From Cellulomonas sp. C5510 (lineage in GTDB: Bacteria > Actinomycetota > Actinomycetes > Actinomycetales > Cellulomonadaceae), in assembly GCF_019797765.1 (NCBI RefSeq), contig NZ_CP081862.1, positions 1 to 64,000 of the forward strand: a DNA stretch of 64,000 nucleotides, given 5' to 3'. Made by a program: the position numbers and the translations under genes. Shown piece after piece: positions 1-12,558 of this stretch. How positions within the stretch are numbered: the stretch's first letter is position 1; every line of letters begins with the position of its first letter. Below the pieces are notes generated by a model that was given only the letters and a program-made list of their open reading frames with translations, had not been told where the DNA came from and did no database searches.

Positions 1-21
1 TGAACCCGCGTGACCCACAGG

Positions 22-42
22 TGTGGACAAGTCTGTGGACGC
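22..42. promoter_or_regulatory. Two DnaA boxes upstream of dnaA
   Basis: TGTGGACAA at 22-30 is the exact complement of the DnaA box TTGTCCACA. TGTGGACGC at 34-42 is a second, weaker copy in the same orientation. They lie just before the chosen dnaA start, where DnaA is known to autoregulate in many bacteria. Their presence argues that the coding sequence begins downstream of them. Confidence 0.7.
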
Positions 43-100
43 ACGGACTGGGCGTGCGACACTCGACCACGCGACTCACGACGGCAGCGACGAGGTACAG

Positions 101-1582
101 GTGTCAGGACAGGACGATCAGCTGGGCCAGGTCTGGTCGGCCGCCATGGCGCAGCTCGAGGTGAGCCCGGACATCACCCCCCGCCAGCTGGCGTTCGTGC
201 GGCTGGCCAAGCCGCTCGGCCTGCTGGACGGCACGATGCTGCTGGCCGTCGGCAACGACCTCACCAAGGACTACCTGGAGACGCGCGTCCGCCAGGAGGT
301 CACGGAGGCGCTGGCCGGCGCGCTCGGCCGCGAGGCCCGGTTCGCGATCACCGTCGACCCGTCGCTGGACGGCGGCGGCGAGGCGCTCACCGCGGGTCCG
401 CCCCCGGCCCGCACCGCGGACCAGGACGGCGACACGGGTCCCGTCGCCGCAGCCGGCCTCGCGTCGGCCGCCGAGGTGACCACCCCGGAGCCCGCACGGC
501 CCGAGCCGTTCCGCCGGGAGCCCGCCGGCCCCACACCGAGCGTCGAGCCGGCCCGTCTCAACCCGAAGTACCTGTTCGAGACCTTCGTCATCGGCTCGTC
601 CAACCGCTTCGCGCACGCGGCCGCGGTGGCGGTCGCCGAGGCGCCCGCCAAGGCCTACAACCCGCTGTTCATCTACGGCGACTCCGGCCTCGGCAAGACG
701 CACCTGCTGCACGCGATCGGCCACTACGCGCGCAACCTCTACCCCTCGGTGCGCGTGCGCTACGTGAACTCCGAGGAGTTCACCAACGACTTCATCAACT
801 CCATCGGCGAGGGCAAGGCCGGCGCGTTCCAGCGCCGCTACCGCGAGGTGGACGTCCTGCTCATCGACGACATCCAGTTCCTGCAGGGCAAAGAGCAGAC
901 GATGGAGGAGTTCTTCCACACGTTCAACACCCTGCACAACGCGAACAAGCAGGTCGTCATCACGTCCGACCTGCCGCCGAAGCAGCTCAACGGCTTCGAG
1001 GACCGCATGCGGTCGCGGTTCGAGTGGGGCCTCATCACGGACGTGCAGCCGCCGGACCTCGAGACCCGGATCGCGATCCTGCGGAAGAAGTCCGCGAACG
1101 ACAAGCTGCAGGCCCCCGACGACGTGCTGGAGTACATCGCGTCGAAGATCTCCACGAACATCCGCGAGCTCGAGGGCGCGCTCATCCGGGTGACCGCGTT
1201 CGCGAACCTCAACCGCCAGCAGGTCGACCTGTCGCTGGCGGAGATCGTCCTGAAGGACCTCATCACCGACGAGGACCAGGCGGACATCACCGCGACGGCG
1301 GTCATCGGCCAGACCGCGGCGTACTTCGGCCTGACCATCGAGGACCTGTGCGGCTCGTCCCGGTCACGGGTGCTGGTGACCGCGCGGCAGATCGCCATGT
1401 ACCTGTGCCGGGAGCTGACCGACCTGTCGCTGCCGAAGATCGGTCAGGCTTTCGGAGGTCGCGACCACACGACCGTCATGCACGCCAACCGGAAGATCCG
1501 CGAGCTCATGGCCGAGCGCCGTTCGATCTTCAACCAGGTCACCGAGCTGACCAACCGCATCAAGCAGGAGAGCCGCGGCTGA
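101..1582 (+). CDS. dnaA: Chromosomal replication initiator DnaA
   Basis: DnaA binds DnaA boxes at oriC and opens the duplex for helicase loading. The 493-residue product has an N-terminal helicase-interaction domain, a Pro/Ala-rich linker at about residues 90-150, an AAA+ core with Walker A GDSGLGKT (193-200) and Walker B LLIDD (253-257), and a C-terminal DNA-binding domain with the signature [11 protein letters not shown] (about 452-462). The frame stays open upstream to a GTG at 23, but that start would place the two DnaA boxes inside the gene. The GTG at 101, giving a protein that begins [11 protein letters not shown], fits actinobacterial DnaA better. The gene is followed by a strong hairpin and oriC. 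Confidence 0.97.
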   Translation: MSGQDDQLGQVWSAAMAQLEVSPDITPRQLAFVRLAKPLGLLDGTMLLAVGNDLTKDYLETRVRQEVTEALAGALGREARFAITVDPSLDGGGEALTAGPPPARTADQDGDTGPVAAAGLASAAEVTTPEPARPEPFRREPAGPTPSVEPARLNPKYLFETFVIGSSNRFAHAAAVAVAEAPAKAYNPLFIYGDSGLGKTHLLHAIGHYARNLYPSVRVRYVNSEEFTNDFINSIGEGKAGAFQRRYREVDVLLIDDIQFLQGKEQTMEEFFHTFNTLHNANKQVVITSDLPPKQLNGFEDRMRSRFEWGLITDVQPPDLETRIAILRKKSANDKLQAPDDVLEYIASKISTNIRELEGALIRVTAFANLNRQQVDLSLAEIVLKDLITDEDQADITATAVIGQTAAYFGLTIEDLCGSSRSRVLVTARQIAMYLCRELTDLSLPKIGQAFGGRDHTTVMHANRKIRELMAERRSIFNQVTELTNRIKQESRG

Positions 1583-2323
1583 GCCGTCGCCCCCTCCTCC
1601 GCCAGGACCCCCGCCCGGACCTCCGCGCGGGGGTCCGGTGCGTCCTGGGACGGACGTCCCGTGTCTCAGCCTCAACCAGAGCACGAAGGAGCGGTGGGAC
1701 GATTACTCACACCTGTGGACGAGTCTGTGGATACCGGTGGATGACCCCCCGGGTTCGTGTGGACGCATCCTCCGGTTTCTGGGGACGCGGGAGGACGACG
1801 ACCGCTCCGTCCCCGTCCGCCTGCGCCGTCCCCAGCGGGTCCACAGCGCTCGTGCACATCCCGTTCCGGGGCCTGACCTGCGACGACGTCGACCGTCCCC
1901 AGGTTCCACAGAAGCGAAGACGACGACGACCGTTACCCAGGAAGAGGATCCACAACCCGTCAGTGCCCTGCCGGGCGGTCCGAGCGCCCTCCCGTCCCAC
2001 CGGGACCACGGAGCTGCCACGGAGCACCGCGACGGGCCCTGGGGATGACGTCGACGTGCCCCGATCCGTCGTCAGGACGCCCCCTGACGACCCGGGCTCC
2101 GGCCGGAGCCGGTCGGTGCCCGTCACCACGGCTCTCCCGTGCCGTCCTGGCGAACGTCAGAGGCCCACGACGTTCGTCCACAGCCCCCGTTCGTCGGTAC
2201 CGGAGGCCTGGTCCCTCGCGTAGTGTTCGGGGGACCCCTGAGCGCCCTCGACGCCCCCGGGGGCCGCCGAGCACCGACCAGCACAGCAGGGATCCTGTGA
2301 TCCCCCGACCGAGAGGGTGGGGC
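1583..2323. other. oriC: Chromosomal replication origin oriC (dnaA-dnaN intergenic)
   Basis: This 741-bp non-coding gap between dnaA and dnaN is the usual actinobacterial oriC site. DnaA-box-like 9-mers on the minus strand include TGTGGACGA (1714-1722), TGTGGATAC (1726-1734) and TGTGGACGC (1758-1766). Plus-strand copies include GGGTCCACA (1837-1845), GGTTCCACA (1902-1910), GGATCCACA (1946-1954) and TCGTCCACA (2174-2182). The octamer CTGGGGAC or its complement occurs at 1779-1786, 1828-1835 and 1895-1902, two of these directly beside box-like sequences. No clearly AT-rich unwinding element is visible. A frame open across much of this gap looks like a compositional artefact. Confidence 0.88.
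1605..1636 (+). terminator. Hairpin after dnaA
   Basis: GGACCCCCGC (1605-1614) pairs perfectly with GCGGGGGTCC (1627-1636) around a 12-nt loop, 23 nt after the dnaA stop. There is no U-tract, which is common for actinobacterial terminators. It probably separates dnaA transcription from oriC. Confidence 0.6.
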
Positions 2324-3454
2324 ATGAAGTTCCGCGTCGAACGCGACGTCCTCGCAGAAGCCGTCACGTGGATCGCCCGCAGCCTGCCCACCCGCCCCCC
2401 GGTCCCCGTCCTGGCCGGTGTCCGCATCGAGGCGGACGCCGACGGCACCCTCCGGCTCGCGAGCTTCGACTACGAGGTGTCCGCGCGCTCGGAGATCCCC
2501 GCGGACGTCAGCGAGCCGGGCACCGTCCTGGTCTCCGGGCGGCTCCTCGCCGAGATCTCCCGCGCCCTTCCCGCGAAGCCGGTCGACGTGTCCCTGGACG
2601 GCACCAAGGTGTCGGTCACCTGCGGCGCGAGCCGCTTCACCCTCCTGACGATGCCCGTCGAGGACTACCCGCAGCTGCCGACGATGCCGGCGCTCACCGG
2701 CACGGTCGACGGGGACGAGCTCACCCGCGCCGTCGCCCAGGTCACCGTCGCGGCCAGCCGGGACGACACCCTCCCCCTGCTCACGGGCGTCCGCGTGGAG
2801 ATCGAGGGCGAGAAGGTCACCCTGCTCGCCACCGACCGCTACCGCCTCGCGCTGCGGGAGATGCGGTGGAAGCCCGCGTTCCCGGACGCCTCGGACGTCG
2901 CGCTCGTCCGCGCCCGCACCCTGTCCGACGCGGCGAAGTCGCTCGGCGCCTCGGGCTCGGTGAACGTCGGCCTCGCCACCGGCCAGGGGGTCGACCTCAT
3001 CGGCTTCGAGGCCGGCGGACGCCACACGACCTCGCTGCTGGTCGACGGTGACTACCCGGCGGTGCGGCGGCTGTTCCCGGACGAGTCGCCCATCCACGCC
3101 GTGGTCAACACGCAGCTCCTGGCGGACGCGGCGAAGCGCGTCGCGCTCGTCGCCGAGCGCAACACCCCGATCCGCCTGACCTTCACCGAGGGCCAGGTCG
3201 TGCTCGACGCCGGCCAGGGCGACGACGCGCAGGCCTCCGAGGCGCTCGAGGCCACGCTGGTCGGCGAGGACATCGCCGTGGCCTTCAACCCGCAGTTCCT
3301 GCTGGACGGGCTCGGCGCGCTGACCACGTCGTTCGTGAGGCTGTCGTTCACGCACCCGAACAAGCCGGTGGAGTTCACCGGCCAGGAGTCGCTCGAGGGC
3401 GAGGACCTCAAGGACTACCGCTACCTGCTGGTCCCCATCCGCTTCGCCTCCTGA
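2324..3454 (+). CDS. dnaN: DNA polymerase III beta sliding clamp
   Basis: The beta clamp forms a ring on DNA that tethers the replicative polymerase and many repair proteins. The 376-residue product has the standard three-fold clamp architecture, beginning MKFRVERDVLAEAV and ending with the conserved YLLVPIRF motif near the C terminus. The ATG at 2324 follows a GA-rich Shine-Dalgarno (gagagggtgggg). The frame runs open far upstream into oriC, but conservation begins at this ATG. Position directly after oriC and before gnd and recF matches the conserved actinobacterial order. Confidence 0.97.
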   Translation: MKFRVERDVLAEAVTWIARSLPTRPPVPVLAGVRIEADADGTLRLASFDYEVSARSEIPADVSEPGTVLVSGRLLAEISRALPAKPVDVSLDGTKVSVTCGASRFTLLTMPVEDYPQLPTMPALTGTVDGDELTRAVAQVTVAASRDDTLPLLTGVRVEIEGEKVTLLATDRYRLALREMRWKPAFPDASDVALVRARTLSDAAKSLGASGSVNVGLATGQGVDLIGFEAGGRHTTSLLVDGDYPAVRRLFPDESPIHAVVNTQLLADAAKRVALVAERNTPIRLTFTEGQVVLDAGQGDDAQASEALEATLVGEDIAVAFNPQFLLDGLGALTTSFVRLSFTHPNKPVEFTGQESLEGEDLKDYRYLLVPIRFAS

Positions 3455-3590
3455 GGCCCTGCCCGTGTGACCGGCCACGCACCGGCATCGGTCGTCAACG
3501 CGGCGACGCCGCAGGACAATGGCGGACGAACACCACGTCCTGGACCTGCTCGCAGGGGCGGGGGACGTGCGGGCGACGAGAGGTGGAGCG

Positions 3591-4523
3591 ATGCGGATCG
3601 GCCTGGTGGGTCTGGGCAGGATGGGCGCGAACATGCGCGACCGGATGCGGCGCGCGGGGATCGAGGTCACGGGGTACGACCGGAACCCGGAGGTCTCCGA
3701 CGTCGCGTCGCTGGCCGACCTGGTCGCCGCCCTGCCCGAGGGCGACCGCATCGTCTGGGTCATGGTCCCGGCCGGTGAGGTCACGCACGGCGTGATCGAG
3801 GAGCTCGCGGGTCTGCTCGGTGCCGGCGACCTCGTCATCGACGGCGGCAACTCGTACTTCGGCGACGACAAGGGGCACGCCGCGCAGCTCGGCGAGCGCG
3901 GGATCCACTTCGTCGACGTCGGCGTCTCCGGCGGCGTGTGGGGGCTCGCCAACGGCTACGGACTCATGGTCGGCGGAGACGCCGAGCAGGTCGCCCGCGT
4001 GATGCCCGTGTTCGACGCCCTGCGACCCGAGGGCCCCCGCGAGGAGGGCTTCGTGCACGCGGGCGCGGTGGGCGCCGGGCACTACGCGAAGATGGTGCAC
4101 AACGGCATCGAGTACGGCCTCATGCAGGCGTACGCCGAGGGCTACGAGCTGCTGGCGGCCAAGGACATCGTGACCGACGTCGCCGGCACCATGAAGGCCT
4201 GGCAGCGCGGCACCGTCGTGCGGTCCTGGCTGCTGGAGCTGCTGGTCAAGGCGCTCGAGGAGGACCAGGACTTCGAGGCGATCGACGACTGGGTCGCGGA
4301 CTCCGGCGAGGGACGCTGGACGGTCGACGAGGCCATCGAGGCCGCGGTCCCGCTGCCCGTCATCACCGCCGCGCTGTTCGCCCGGTTCCAGTCCCGCCAG
4401 GAGGAGTCGCCGGCCATGAAGGCCGTCGCCGCACTGCGTCAGCAGTTCGGCGGGCACGCCGTCCGCGCCGCCGGCGCCCCGATCTCCGGCGACGCCCCGT
4501 CGGGCGTGCGCTCGGAGGGCTGA
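3591..4523 (+). CDS. gnd: 6-phosphogluconate dehydrogenase, decarboxylating (short form)
   Basis: The enzyme oxidatively decarboxylates 6-phosphogluconate to ribulose 5-phosphate and yields reduced nicotinamide cofactor in the pentose phosphate pathway. The 310-residue product is the short GndA type (about 300 residues, against about 470 for the long dimeric form). It has an N-terminal Rossmann motif GLVGLGRMG and the substrate/catalytic segment GHYAKMVHNG, with Lys at about 167. ATG 3591 follows gagaggtggagcg. An earlier in-frame ATG at 3519 lacks conservation. A gnd gene between dnaN and recF is typical of many actinobacteria. Its stop is 10 nt before recF, so co-transcription is likely. 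Confidence 0.93.
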   Translation: MRIGLVGLGRMGANMRDRMRRAGIEVTGYDRNPEVSDVASLADLVAALPEGDRIVWVMVPAGEVTHGVIEELAGLLGAGDLVIDGGNSYFGDDKGHAAQLGERGIHFVDVGVSGGVWGLANGYGLMVGGDAEQVARVMPVFDALRPEGPREEGFVHAGAVGAGHYAKMVHNGIEYGLMQAYAEGYELLAAKDIVTDVAGTMKAWQRGTVVRSWLLELLVKALEEDQDFEAIDDWVADSGEGRWTVDEAIEAAVPLPVITAALFARFQSRQEESPAMKAVAALRQQFGGHAVRAAGAPISGDAPSGVRSEG

Positions 4524-4533
4524 CGCCGCGTCG

Positions 4534-5787
4534 ATGTACGTCTCGCACCTGTCCCTGACGGACTTCCGGTCGTACCACCAGGTCGACCTGACCTTCGAGC
4601 CGGGGATCACCGCGCTCGTCGGTCCGAACGGGCAGGGCAAGACGAACCTCGTCGAGGCGATCGGCTACGTCTCGACGTTCTCGAGCCACCGCGTGCCGAC
4701 CGACGCGCCGCTCGTCCGGGCGGGCGCACCGGCGGCCGTGGTGCGCTCGCGCATCGTCCGCGCGCAGGACGACGGGTCCGAGCGGGCTCTGGTGATCGAC
4801 ATCCAGCTCGGCTCGGGCCGGTCGAACCGCGTGAAGCTGAACGGCACGCCGTCGCGTGCCCGGGACGTGGTCGGTGCCCTGCGGTCGGTGCTGTTCGCGC
4901 CTGAGGACCTCGCGCTGGTGAAGGGGGACCCGGACGGCCGCCGGCGTTTCGTGGACGAGCTGGCGGTGCAGGTCACGCCGCGGCTCGCGGGCGTGTTCTC
5001 CGAGTACGACCGCGTGGTGCGGCAGCGCACGGCGCTCCTGAAGTCGGCGGCCGGCTTCCGCGGCTCCCGGTCGGGCCTCGACCTCAGCACCCTGGACGTC
5101 TGGGACGCGAAGCTCGCGGAGCTCGGTGCCCGGGTCGTCGTCGCCCGCCAGGCGGTGGTGACGGCCCTCGACCCGTACGTGGGTGACGCGTACGAGCGGG
5201 TGAGCGAGGGCCAGGGGGTGGCCCGCGTCACGTACAGGTCCTCGCTCGCGGCCGCTCTCGGTGCCGACGAGGACGGCGACGGCGCGGCGCGGCGTCCGGG
5301 CGGCGGACCGCACGCCGGTGCGGGGCACGCCGAGGTCGAGGCCCAGATGCTCGAGGCCCTGGCACGCGTCCGGCCCAAGGAGCTGGAGCGCGGCGTCTGC
5401 CTGGTCGGCCCGCACCGCGACGACCTGACGCTCGTGCTGGGTGACCTCCCCGCGAAGGGTTACGCCAGCCACGGCGAGTCCTGGTCGTTCGCGCTGGCGC
5501 TGCGGCTGGCCTCGTACGACCTGCTCACGCACGGGCCTCGACCCGGGACGGGCGACGACGCCGCGGCGTTGTGGGTGGCGGACAGCGGACCGGACGGCGA
5601 GCCGGTCCTCATGCTCGACGACGTGTTCGCGGAGCTCGACGCCCGGAGGCGGGCGCGCCTGGCGGAGATGGTCGCCGGGGCGCGGCAGGTGTTCGTGACG
5701 GCGGCCGTGCCGGGCGACGTCCCGGACCGCCTGGCGGGTGCGCGCTTCGACGTGCTGGCGTCGGAGGTCGCCCGTGCCGGCGCCTGA
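4534..5787 (+). CDS. recF: DNA replication and repair protein RecF
   Basis: RecF is an SMC-like ABC ATPase that helps load RecA at single-strand gaps. The 417-residue product shows Walker A GPNGQGKT (30-37), the typical start MYVSHLSLTDFRSY, and a C-terminal Walker B LMLDD (359-363) followed by VFAELD. It sits 10 nt after gnd, and its last 14 nt overlap the next gene, indicating translational coupling. A Gly/Ala/Asp-rich insertion at about residues 245-265 is lineage-specific. Confidence 0.96.
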   Translation: MYVSHLSLTDFRSYHQVDLTFEPGITALVGPNGQGKTNLVEAIGYVSTFSSHRVPTDAPLVRAGAPAAVVRSRIVRAQDDGSERALVIDIQLGSGRSNRVKLNGTPSRARDVVGALRSVLFAPEDLALVKGDPDGRRRFVDELAVQVTPRLAGVFSEYDRVVRQRTALLKSAAGFRGSRSGLDLSTLDVWDAKLAELGARVVVARQAVVTALDPYVGDAYERVSEGQGVARVTYRSSLAAALGADEDGDGAARRPGGGPHAGAGHAEVEAQMLEALARVRPKELERGVCLVGPHRDDLTLVLGDLPAKGYASHGESWSFALALRLASYDLLTHGPRPGTGDDAAALWVADSGPDGEPVLMLDDVFAELDARRRARLAEMVAGARQVFVTAAVPGDVPDRLAGARFDVLASEVARAGA

Positions 5788-6418
5788 CGCGGCAGGCGCT
5801 TCTGCCCCCCCGGGTCCCGCCGGACCGGCGGGCGCCGCCGACGCGGCGGGCTCCCCGGACGCTGCCGAAGGCGTCTCCCCCGTCCTGGACCCCGCCGTCC
5901 CGGTGTGCGAGCAGCTCGACGTCACCCCGGCGGCGCAGATGGCCCGGACGTCCCTCGCCCGGTTCCGTGCGGTGGCCCGGTCCAAGGGGTACCGCCCCGG
6001 CCAGCAGGCGCGCGGACGCTCGCCCCTCTCGCCGGCGGAGCGCGGTGGCCCGGGGATCCACCCGCGCGACCCGCAGACCGTGTCCAGCACGATGGCCTCG
6101 CTGTTCCGCGACCGCGGCTGGGTGCAGGAGGTGTCGGTCGGCGGGGTGATCGGCCGGTGGCGGGACGTCGTGGGTGACCAGATCGCCGACCACTGCACGC
6201 CCGAGACGTTCGCCGAGGGCGTCCTGGTGGTGCGCACCGACTCCTCGGCGTGGGCGCAGCAGCTCAAGCTGCTCGCCCCGCAGCTCGTCCGGCGGCTCTC
6301 GGAGGACGTCGGCGAGGGCGTGGTCCAGGAGGTCAGGGTGCTGGGACCGGCCGGGCCGGGCTTCGGGCGCGGCAAGCGCTCGGTGCGCGGCCGGGGGGCG
6401 CGGGACACCTGGGGCTGA
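5774..6418 (+). CDS. DUF721 (DciA-like) protein
   Basis: DUF721 proteins include DciA, which recruits or loads the replicative helicase in bacteria lacking DnaC/DnaI. The Mycobacterium orthologue lies at the same locus. The 214-residue product has a disordered Ala/Pro/Gly-rich N terminus (about 1-60), a basic RGR region, and the DUF721 core from about residue 90 (VSSTMASLFRDRGW and VGDQIADHCTPETF). The GTG at 5774 overlaps the recF stop by 14 nt. An upstream in-frame ATG at 5738 would extend further into recF and is less likely. Helicase-loading function is inferred from the family and position. Confidence 0.85.
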   Translation: MPAPDAAGASAPPGPAGPAGAADAAGSPDAAEGVSPVLDPAVPVCEQLDVTPAAQMARTSLARFRAVARSKGYRPGQQARGRSPLSPAERGGPGIHPRDPQTVSSTMASLFRDRGWVQEVSVGGVIGRWRDVVGDQIADHCTPETFAEGVLVVRTDSSAWAQQLKLLAPQLVRRLSEDVGEGVVQEVRVLGPAGPGFGRGKRSVRGRGARDTWG

Positions 6419-6626
6419 TGCCGCGGGACCGCACCGCGGGAACGCATCCACAGGCCCGCGGTTCGACGGGGGTTCCGGCGCGGGGCCGGGTACACTGTGG
6501 AGTGACATCCTGGCGCGTCTGCGCCGGTCCAGGACGCACGATCTCCGTCGTCGTGGAGTGATCCGCTCTCCCGCCGGGCAGAGGGGCCCCTCCGCCGCGT
6601 GTGAGAACTGAGGAGCACCACCGCCC

Positions 6627-8693
6627 GTGGCTGACCAGAGCCCCTCCACCGGACCTGCCGTCGACGACCCGAACGCACCGGGGAGGACGGTGGACGGGGC
6701 TCCCGCCTACGACGCCTCCGCGATCACGGTGCTCGAGGGCCTCGAGGCCGTCCGCAAGCGTCCCGGCATGTACATCGGCTCGACCGGTGAGCGCGGCCTG
6801 CACCACCTCGTGTACGAGGTCGTCGACAACTCCGTGGACGAGGCGCTCGCGGGGTACTGCGACCACATCGAGGTCACGCTGCTGGCCGACGGCGGGGTGC
6901 GCGTCGTCGACAACGGCCGCGGCATCCCCGTCGCGATCCACCCGACGGAGGGCCGCCCGACGGTCGAGGTCGTCATGACCATCCTGCACGCGGGCGGCAA
7001 GTTCGGCGGGGGCGGCTACGCGGTCTCCGGCGGCCTGCACGGCGTCGGCATCTCGGTCGTCAACGCCCTGTCGACGCGCGTGCAGACGGTCGTCAAGCGC
7101 GACGGGTACACCTGGGAGCAGGACTTCGAGGACGGCGGCAAGCCGGCGGGCGAGCTGCGCCGCGGCGAGGCCACGCAGGAGACCGGCACCTCCCAGACGT
7201 TCTGGGCCGACCCGGGCATCTTCGAGACCGTCGACTTCGACTTCGAGACACTGCGCTCGCGGTTCCAGCAGATGGCGTTCCTCAACAAGGGCCTCCAGAT
7301 CACGCTCACGGACGAGCGCCCGCAGCACGGCGACACCGAGGACGAGGTCGCCGGCAGCGACGGCGCGGCGGACGAGGCTCCGGCTGCGGCCCGCAAGGTC
7401 GTGTACCGGTACGACGGCGGCCTGGTCGACTACGTCAAGCACCTCAACTCGGCGAAGAAGGTCGAGCTGGTGCACCCGGAGGTCGTCGACTTCGAGGCGG
7501 AGGACACCGAACGCAAGATCTCCGTCGAGATCGCCCTCCAGTGGACGAACGCCTACTCGGAGTCGGTGCACACCTACGCGAACACCATCTCGACCACCGA
7601 GGGCGGGACGCACGAGGAGGGCTTCCGCGCCGCGATGACCTCGCTGGTCAACCGGTACGCGCGGGACAAGGGCATCCTCAAGGAGAAGGACGACAACCTC
7701 ACGGGCGACGACATCCGCGAGGGCCTCACGGCGGTCATCTCGGTCAAGCTCGGCGAGCCGCAGTTCGAGGGTCAGACCAAGACCAAGCTCGGCAACACCG
7801 AGGCCAAGACGTTCGTGCAGCGCGTGGTGAACGAGCAGCTCGGCGACTGGCTGGACTCGCACCCCAACGAGGCGCGGGACGTCATCCGCAAGGCCATCCA
7901 GGCCAGCCAGGCCCGCATCGCCGCCCGCAAGGCGCGCGAGGCCACCCGGCGCAAGGGCCTGCTCGAGTCGAACTCGATGCCGGGCAAGCTCAAGGACTGC
8001 CAGTCCAACAACCCGGCCGAGTGCGAGATCTTCATCGTCGAGGGCGACTCCGCCGGCGGCTCGGCGGTCCGTGGCCGGAACCCGCAGACGCAGGCGATCC
8101 TCCCGCTGCGCGGCAAGATCCTCAACGTCGAGCGGGCCCGCCTCGACCGGGCGCTCGGCAACGCCGAGGTCCAGGCGCTCATCACGGCGTTCGGCACCGG
8201 CATCGGCGAGGACTTCGACCTCTCCAAGCTGCGCTACCACAAGATCGTGCTCATGGCCGACGCCGACGTCGACGGCCAGCACATCCGGACGCTCCTGCTG
8301 ACGCTGCTGTACCGGTACATGCCCGAGCTGATCCTCAAGGGCCACGTGTACATGGCGCAGCCGCCGCTGTTCCGCATCAAGTGGTCGAACGCCCCGCACG
8401 ACTACGTGTACTCCGACCGGGAGCGGGACGCCGTGCTCGCCGACGGCCAGGCGAACGGCAAGCGGATCCCGAAGGACAACGGCATCCAGCGCTACAAGGG
8501 TCTGGGCGAGATGGACTACTCGGAGCTCTGGGAGACCACGATGTCCCCCGAGCACCGCACCCTGCTGCAGGTCACGCTCGACGAGGCGGCCGCGGCGGAC
8601 GAGATCTTCTCCGTGCTCATGGGCGAGGACGTCGAGTCCCGCCGCTCGTTCATCCAGCGCAACGCGCGCGACGTGCGGTTCCTCGACATCTGA
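6627..8693 (+). CDS. gyrB: DNA gyrase subunit B
   Basis: GyrB is the ATPase subunit of gyrase, which introduces negative supercoils. The 688-residue product has the GHKL ATP-binding motifs [10 protein letters not shown] and DNGRGIPV, the transducer domain, and a TOPRIM domain starting with EGDSAGGSA (Glu at about 472) and [10 protein letters not shown]. The start is the GTG at 6627. The 208-bp upstream gap holds a DnaA-box-like GCATCCACA at 6444-6452 and a -10-like TACACT at 6491-6496, so the gene probably has its own promoter. gyrA follows 65 nt downstream. Confidence 0.97.
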   Translation: MADQSPSTGPAVDDPNAPGRTVDGAPAYDASAITVLEGLEAVRKRPGMYIGSTGERGLHHLVYEVVDNSVDEALAGYCDHIEVTLLADGGVRVVDNGRGIPVAIHPTEGRPTVEVVMTILHAGGKFGGGGYAVSGGLHGVGISVVNALSTRVQTVVKRDGYTWEQDFEDGGKPAGELRRGEATQETGTSQTFWADPGIFETVDFDFETLRSRFQQMAFLNKGLQITLTDERPQHGDTEDEVAGSDGAADEAPAAARKVVYRYDGGLVDYVKHLNSAKKVELVHPEVVDFEAEDTERKISVEIALQWTNAYSESVHTYANTISTTEGGTHEEGFRAAMTSLVNRYARDKGILKEKDDNLTGDDIREGLTAVISVKLGEPQFEGQTKTKLGNTEAKTFVQRVVNEQLGDWLDSHPNEARDVIRKAIQASQARIAARKAREATRRKGLLESNSMPGKLKDCQSNNPAECEIFIVEGDSAGGSAVRGRNPQTQAILPLRGKILNVERARLDRALGNAEVQALITAFGTGIGEDFDLSKLRYHKIVLMADADVDGQHIRTLLLTLLYRYMPELILKGHVYMAQPPLFRIKWSNAPHDYVYSDRERDAVLADGQANGKRIPKDNGIQRYKGLGEMDYSELWETTMSPEHRTLLQVTLDEAAAADEIFSVLMGEDVESRRSFIQRNARDVRFLDI

Positions 8694-8758
8694 CCTGCCC
8701 GACCCGCCCGGCCGGCTGCCTGCGCGCCGGGCCCCGTCCCACCGAAGGACACTGACCA

Positions 8759-11367
<2,609 letters not shown>

Positions 11368-11371
<4 letters not shown>

Positions 11372-12090
11372 GCGACACGCCTCCGTCGATCCCGCCGCGC
11401 AAGGCCGCGGACGCGTCCGAGAAGCCGTCGGGCGGTCGCACGGCCACCGAGACCTCGCCGCGCGGCGCAGCGTCCACGCAGGCCACGCCCACCGCGCCCC
11501 GCGGCTCCGCGACCGCCCCGGCCCGGCCCGCCACCGGCGGCGCGTCGCCCGCGGGCAAGCCCGCGGGTTCCAGCAAGCCGGCCGGCGCGACCTCCGGGTC
11601 GGCGGCTCCGGCGTCCGCCGCTCCTGCCGGCGCCGCCGCGGCCGGCACGGCGACCGCCACCAAGCCGGCGCCGCGCCCCGCGCGTGACGCCGAGACCGCG
11701 ACCGCGCCGCGCCCCTCGGTCACCGGGGCCGGCCCGCGGCGCGTCCGCCTCGCGATCTCGCGGGTCGACCCGTGGTCGGTCATGAAGCTGTCGTTCCTCA
11801 TGTCCGTCGCGATCGGCATCATGATCGTCGTCGCGGCCGCCGTGGTGTGGCTGACGCTCGACGGGCTCGAGGTGTTCGCCAAGCTCAACGGCCTCATCAC
11901 CGAGATCCTCGCGGACTCCGACTTCGACATCATGCAGTACGTCGAGTTCGACCGGGTCATCTCCGTGGCCACGCTCATCGGGGTCGTCGACGTCTTCCTC
12001 ATCACCGCGCTGTCCACCATCGGGGCGTTCCTGTACAATATCACCGCCGCCCTGGTCGGTGGCGTGCACGTCACCATGACGGACGAGTGA
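11368..12090 (+). CDS. DUF3566 membrane protein
   Basis: This is a conserved actinobacterial membrane protein that almost always follows gyrA (the position of Rv0007 in Mycobacterium tuberculosis). Its function is unknown. The 240-residue product has a long disordered Ala/Pro/Thr-rich cytoplasmic N terminus (about 1-120), then the DUF3566 core [16 protein letters not shown], one membrane helix (about 143-163), a loop, and a second helix near the C terminus (about 203-228). The GTG at 11368 overlaps the gyrA stop, so it is translationally coupled to gyrase. Confidence 0.9.
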
Positions 12091-12098
12091 CCCGCGGT

Positions 12099-12128
12099 TT
12101 GGGCGGGCAGCCCCTGCTGGGGTAGTCT
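12099..12128 (+). promoter_or_regulatory. Candidate promoter for tRNA-Ile
   Basis: A TTGGGC-like -35 (12099-12104) and a TAGTCT -10 (12123-12128) are separated by 18 bp, 24 bp before the tRNA. This is a pattern match only. Confidence 0.35.
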
Positions 12129-12152
12129 CGTCCGGCACGCCAGCCGTGCGAC

Positions 12153-12226
12153 GGGCCTATAGCTCAGACGGTTAGAGCGCTTCCCTGATAAGGAAGAGGT
12201 CAGAGGTTCAAGTCCTCTTAGGCCCA
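12153..12226 (+). tRNA. tRNA-Ile (GAT anticodon)
   Basis: The acceptor stem GGGCCTA pairs with TAGGCCC, with discriminator A at 12226. The anticodon loop holds GAT within CTGATAA, and the T-arm contains GGTTCAAGTCC. The mature 3' CCA is not encoded. tRNA-Ile next to tRNA-Ala after gyrA is a conserved actinobacterial arrangement. Confidence 0.96.
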
Positions 12227-12249
12227 CTCCCGAGCCCTGGGGGGAACCC

Positions 12250-12369
12250 GTGAAGAAGCTCCTTCTCCTGACGGCCGTGGCCGTCGCGGGATACGTCGCC
12301 TGGACGCGGTACGCCGCCGAGCGCGACGACCGGGACCTGTGGGCCGAGGTCACCGACCCGGTCGAGTAG
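12250..12369 (+). CDS. DLW-39 family small membrane peptide
   Basis: This 39-codon gene starts at GTG 12250, after a weak gggg-type Shine-Dalgarno. It encodes an N-terminal hydrophobic segment (KKLLLLTAVAVAGYVAW) followed by a charged tail with the hallmark Asp-Leu-Trp (DLW) and the end VTDPVE. Length, motif and location between tRNA-Ile and tRNA-Ala match the actinobacterial DLW-39 family, whose function is unknown. It is probably a single-pass membrane peptide. Confidence 0.85.
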   Translation: MKKLLLLTAVAVAGYVAWTRYAAERDDRDLWAEVTDPVE

Positions 12370-12417
12370 GGCTCGCCCACGCAGCACCTCCCGGTGCGGC
12401 CGCACCCGGTCGCACAC

Positions 12418-12493
12418 GGGGCCATGGCGCAATTGGTAGCGCACCTGCTTTGCAAGCAGGGGGTTAGGGGTTCGAGTCCCCTTGGCTCCACCA
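12418..12493 (+). tRNA. tRNA-Ala (TGC anticodon)
   Basis: The acceptor GGGGCCA (12418-12424) pairs with TGGCTCC (12483-12489), including one G-U pair. The anticodon TGC lies in CTTTGCAAG, and the T-loop is GGTTCGAGTCC. Unlike the neighbouring tRNA-Ile, the 3' CCA is encoded (12491-12493). Confidence 0.96.
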
Positions 12494-12558
12494 CCACAGG
12501 CCGCTGACCCGTGACGACGCCGGCGGGCGTGACCCACGGCGGACGGCTGTGCCGCAGG

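Noticed and set aside
10..2223. Very long + strand open frame through dnaA and oriC
   Set aside because: It is in another frame of dnaA, Arg/Pro/Gly-rich and has no domain; such frames are common in GC-rich coding DNA.
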